43,522 nt of DNA from Planctomycetes bacterium HGW-Planctomycetes-1 (lineage in GTDB: Bacteria > Planctomycetota > Phycisphaerae > Sedimentisphaerales > UBA12454), in contig PGYD01000008.1 of the NCBI GenBank assembly GCA_002839495.1, forward strand, positions 1 through 43,522. The letters are read 5' to 3'. Numbering within the stretch: the stretch's first letter is position 1; each line of letters starts with the position of its first letter. This document shows positions 42,660 through 43,522 of the stretch, in pieces. Made by a program: the position numbers and the translations under genes. Below the pieces are notes generated by a model. The model did no database searches. It had not been told where the DNA came from and worked only from the letters and a program-made list of their open reading frames with translations.

Positions 42660-42664
42660 CCCCC
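42654..42664. repeat. 11-base C homopolymer at the kinase 5' end
   Basis: C x 11 on the plus strand, read as G11 on the kinase strand. It begins with the G of the alternative start codon at 42666 (ATG GGG GGG GGG GCA). A length change would shift the frame of any product started there or upstream, but not of one started at 42633. Confidence 0.8.
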
Positions 42665-42999
42665 ATAACAAAAAGGCTAAATAAATTATTTTTTAAGAAG
42701 AGGGACTTTGCTAACCCCGTATAACCGGCTAATCGGAATATTTGAGGAAAATTACAAAAAATTTGCCGATAGGTTCCCCTATTTATGTGCCCCCAAGTGC
42801 CGCCCCAAGGCCGCCTTTTTTCCGACACATATGTAACTGCTACATCAGCAATACACCTGTTCCCCGCCATATTTTACTTTAGTTTCCGCTACTTTTTTAC
42901 GTAGCTCTACTATATATATCGGATTATAGGGCCTAAAACAATAGTGCAACTTAATTTTTGGACTGAAAAAACCTGCTTTACCACAATGTCTTATGTTAA

Positions 43000-43072
<73 letters not shown>

Positions 43073-43251
43073 GTTAATACGTATAACGGTTGCGGTTACG
43101 CGACTCGTCATAGCGTAAAAGAGGTAATTTACAAACTAATTAAGGCCATTGCAAGCAAAAATATCGCCTTGCCAAACAGGCTTTTGGGTATATAATTTGA
43201 ATACCGTCAAACGGTTATGTTTAACGACAGACGAAATTTATCCGCAGACTT

Positions 43252-43297
43252 GTCCGCCATAGGTTTACCGAAGGCGGAAGCTTTAGCGAAGGCGGAC
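43252..43297. repeat. 46-base palindromic GC-rich repeat between tRNA genes
   Basis: It opens GTCCGCC and closes GGCGGAC (7-bp perfect). Inside, CCGAAGGCGGA and GCGAAGGCGGA are near-identical direct units. The unit resembles the AAGGCGGA end of the 33-base coding repeat. It sits ~30 bases before tRNA-Gly. Confidence 0.65.
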
Positions 43298-43330
43298 GAG
43301 CATCGCAGCCGATTAACGAGAACGATTTTT

Positions 43331-43402
43331 GCGGGCGTAATTCAGTGGTAGAATGTCAGCTTCCCAAGCTGGACGTCGGCGGTTCGAATCCGCTCGCCCG
43401 CT
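43331..43402 (+). tRNA. tRNA-Gly (anticodon CCC)
   Basis: GCGGGCGTAATTCAGTGGTAGAAT...TCAGCTTCCCAAGCTGG...GGCGGTTCGAATCCGCT...CGCCCGCT. The acceptor stem is a perfect 7 bp. The loop TTCCCAA gives CCC. It is followed directly by a TTTTTT run. Confidence 0.94.
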
Positions 43403-43522
43403 TTTTTAGTATAGCTACGAAGGCACCAAGCGGCTGTGTTTAATTTCAAGGATTTTTTAGAATTATTTCTTCCGTCCATAATGTCTGATTCCTTATCATC
43501 GTATTGAGTATTATCAACAACT

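Noticed and set aside
42634-42870. N-terminal extension of the sensor-kinase ORF to 42870
   Set aside because: Composition is unlike the rest, it contains the C11 tract and the 15-base repeat, and the MEDS homology begins only after 42633.

Overview
The window most likely comes from a Gram-negative bacterium. It carries an RND efflux pump with a TolC-type outer-membrane partner, lipoprotein signals and Shine-Dalgarno-led operons. The gene mix (TrpB2, a deoxyhypusine-synthase-like protein, DUF547, a DcmR/MEDS sensor kinase, a Cdc48 ATPase) would fit a Planctomycetota/PVC-type or other environmental anaerobe. That taxonomic guess is weak because no marker gene is present.

Left part (1-22.9 kb), ordinary metabolism and transport. 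A minus-strand operon (6030 to 1) encodes a secreted helical protein, then an oligopeptide/dipeptide ABC importer: lipoprotein binding protein, two permeases and two ATPases, the last cut by the window edge. Divergent from it run a DUF547 protein, metK, trpB2, a deoxyhypusine-synthase-like gene, a secreted GH31 glycosidase and a double-ACT protein. An MFS exporter lies convergent. A TetR-tolC-hlyD-RND operon with overlapping stop/start codons follows, behind a sigma70-like promoter whose -10 is buried in a perfect palindrome. A tRNA-Arg(CCU) closes this part.

Central part (23.2-39.8 kb), an unusually elaborate gas-vesicle operon of 27 genes on the minus strand. It starts with gvpA and holds three GvpC-like coiled-coil proteins (one with exact 33-residue repeats and a lysine-rich tail), a lone PAS protein, gvpN, two gvpO, two gvpJ, gvpS, gvpG, gvpK and five GvpF/L paralogs. 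It also carries a proteostasis set: a GvpF/L protein fused to a DnaJ J-domain, two separate DnaJ-type zinc-finger proteins with six cysteine motifs each, an Hsp20, a Get3/ArsA-type ATPase and a two-AAA Cdc48/VCP-type ATPase. Several small proteins are unrecognised. My reading is that these chaperones handle the very hydrophobic, aggregation-prone GvpA and its paralogs during vesicle assembly or turnover. A terminator-like hairpin lies in the gvpA leader, suggesting attenuation.

Right part (40.2-43.5 kb). A MEDS-PAS histidine kinase and a NarL-type response regulator lie upstream of gvpA in the same direction and are the obvious candidate controllers of the vesicles. An 11-base C/G homopolymer marks each side of this pair. 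tRNA-Phe(GAA) and tRNA-Gly(CCC) follow. The gas-vesicle/two-component block is bracketed by tRNA genes and by a 15-base direct repeat, and it looks lower in GC than the left part, so it may be an acquired island.

A 33-base palindromic element is present twice inside genes. In the PAS gene it is visible as an 11-residue in-frame insertion in a conserved motif; the other copy is in the deoxyhypusine-synthase-like gene.
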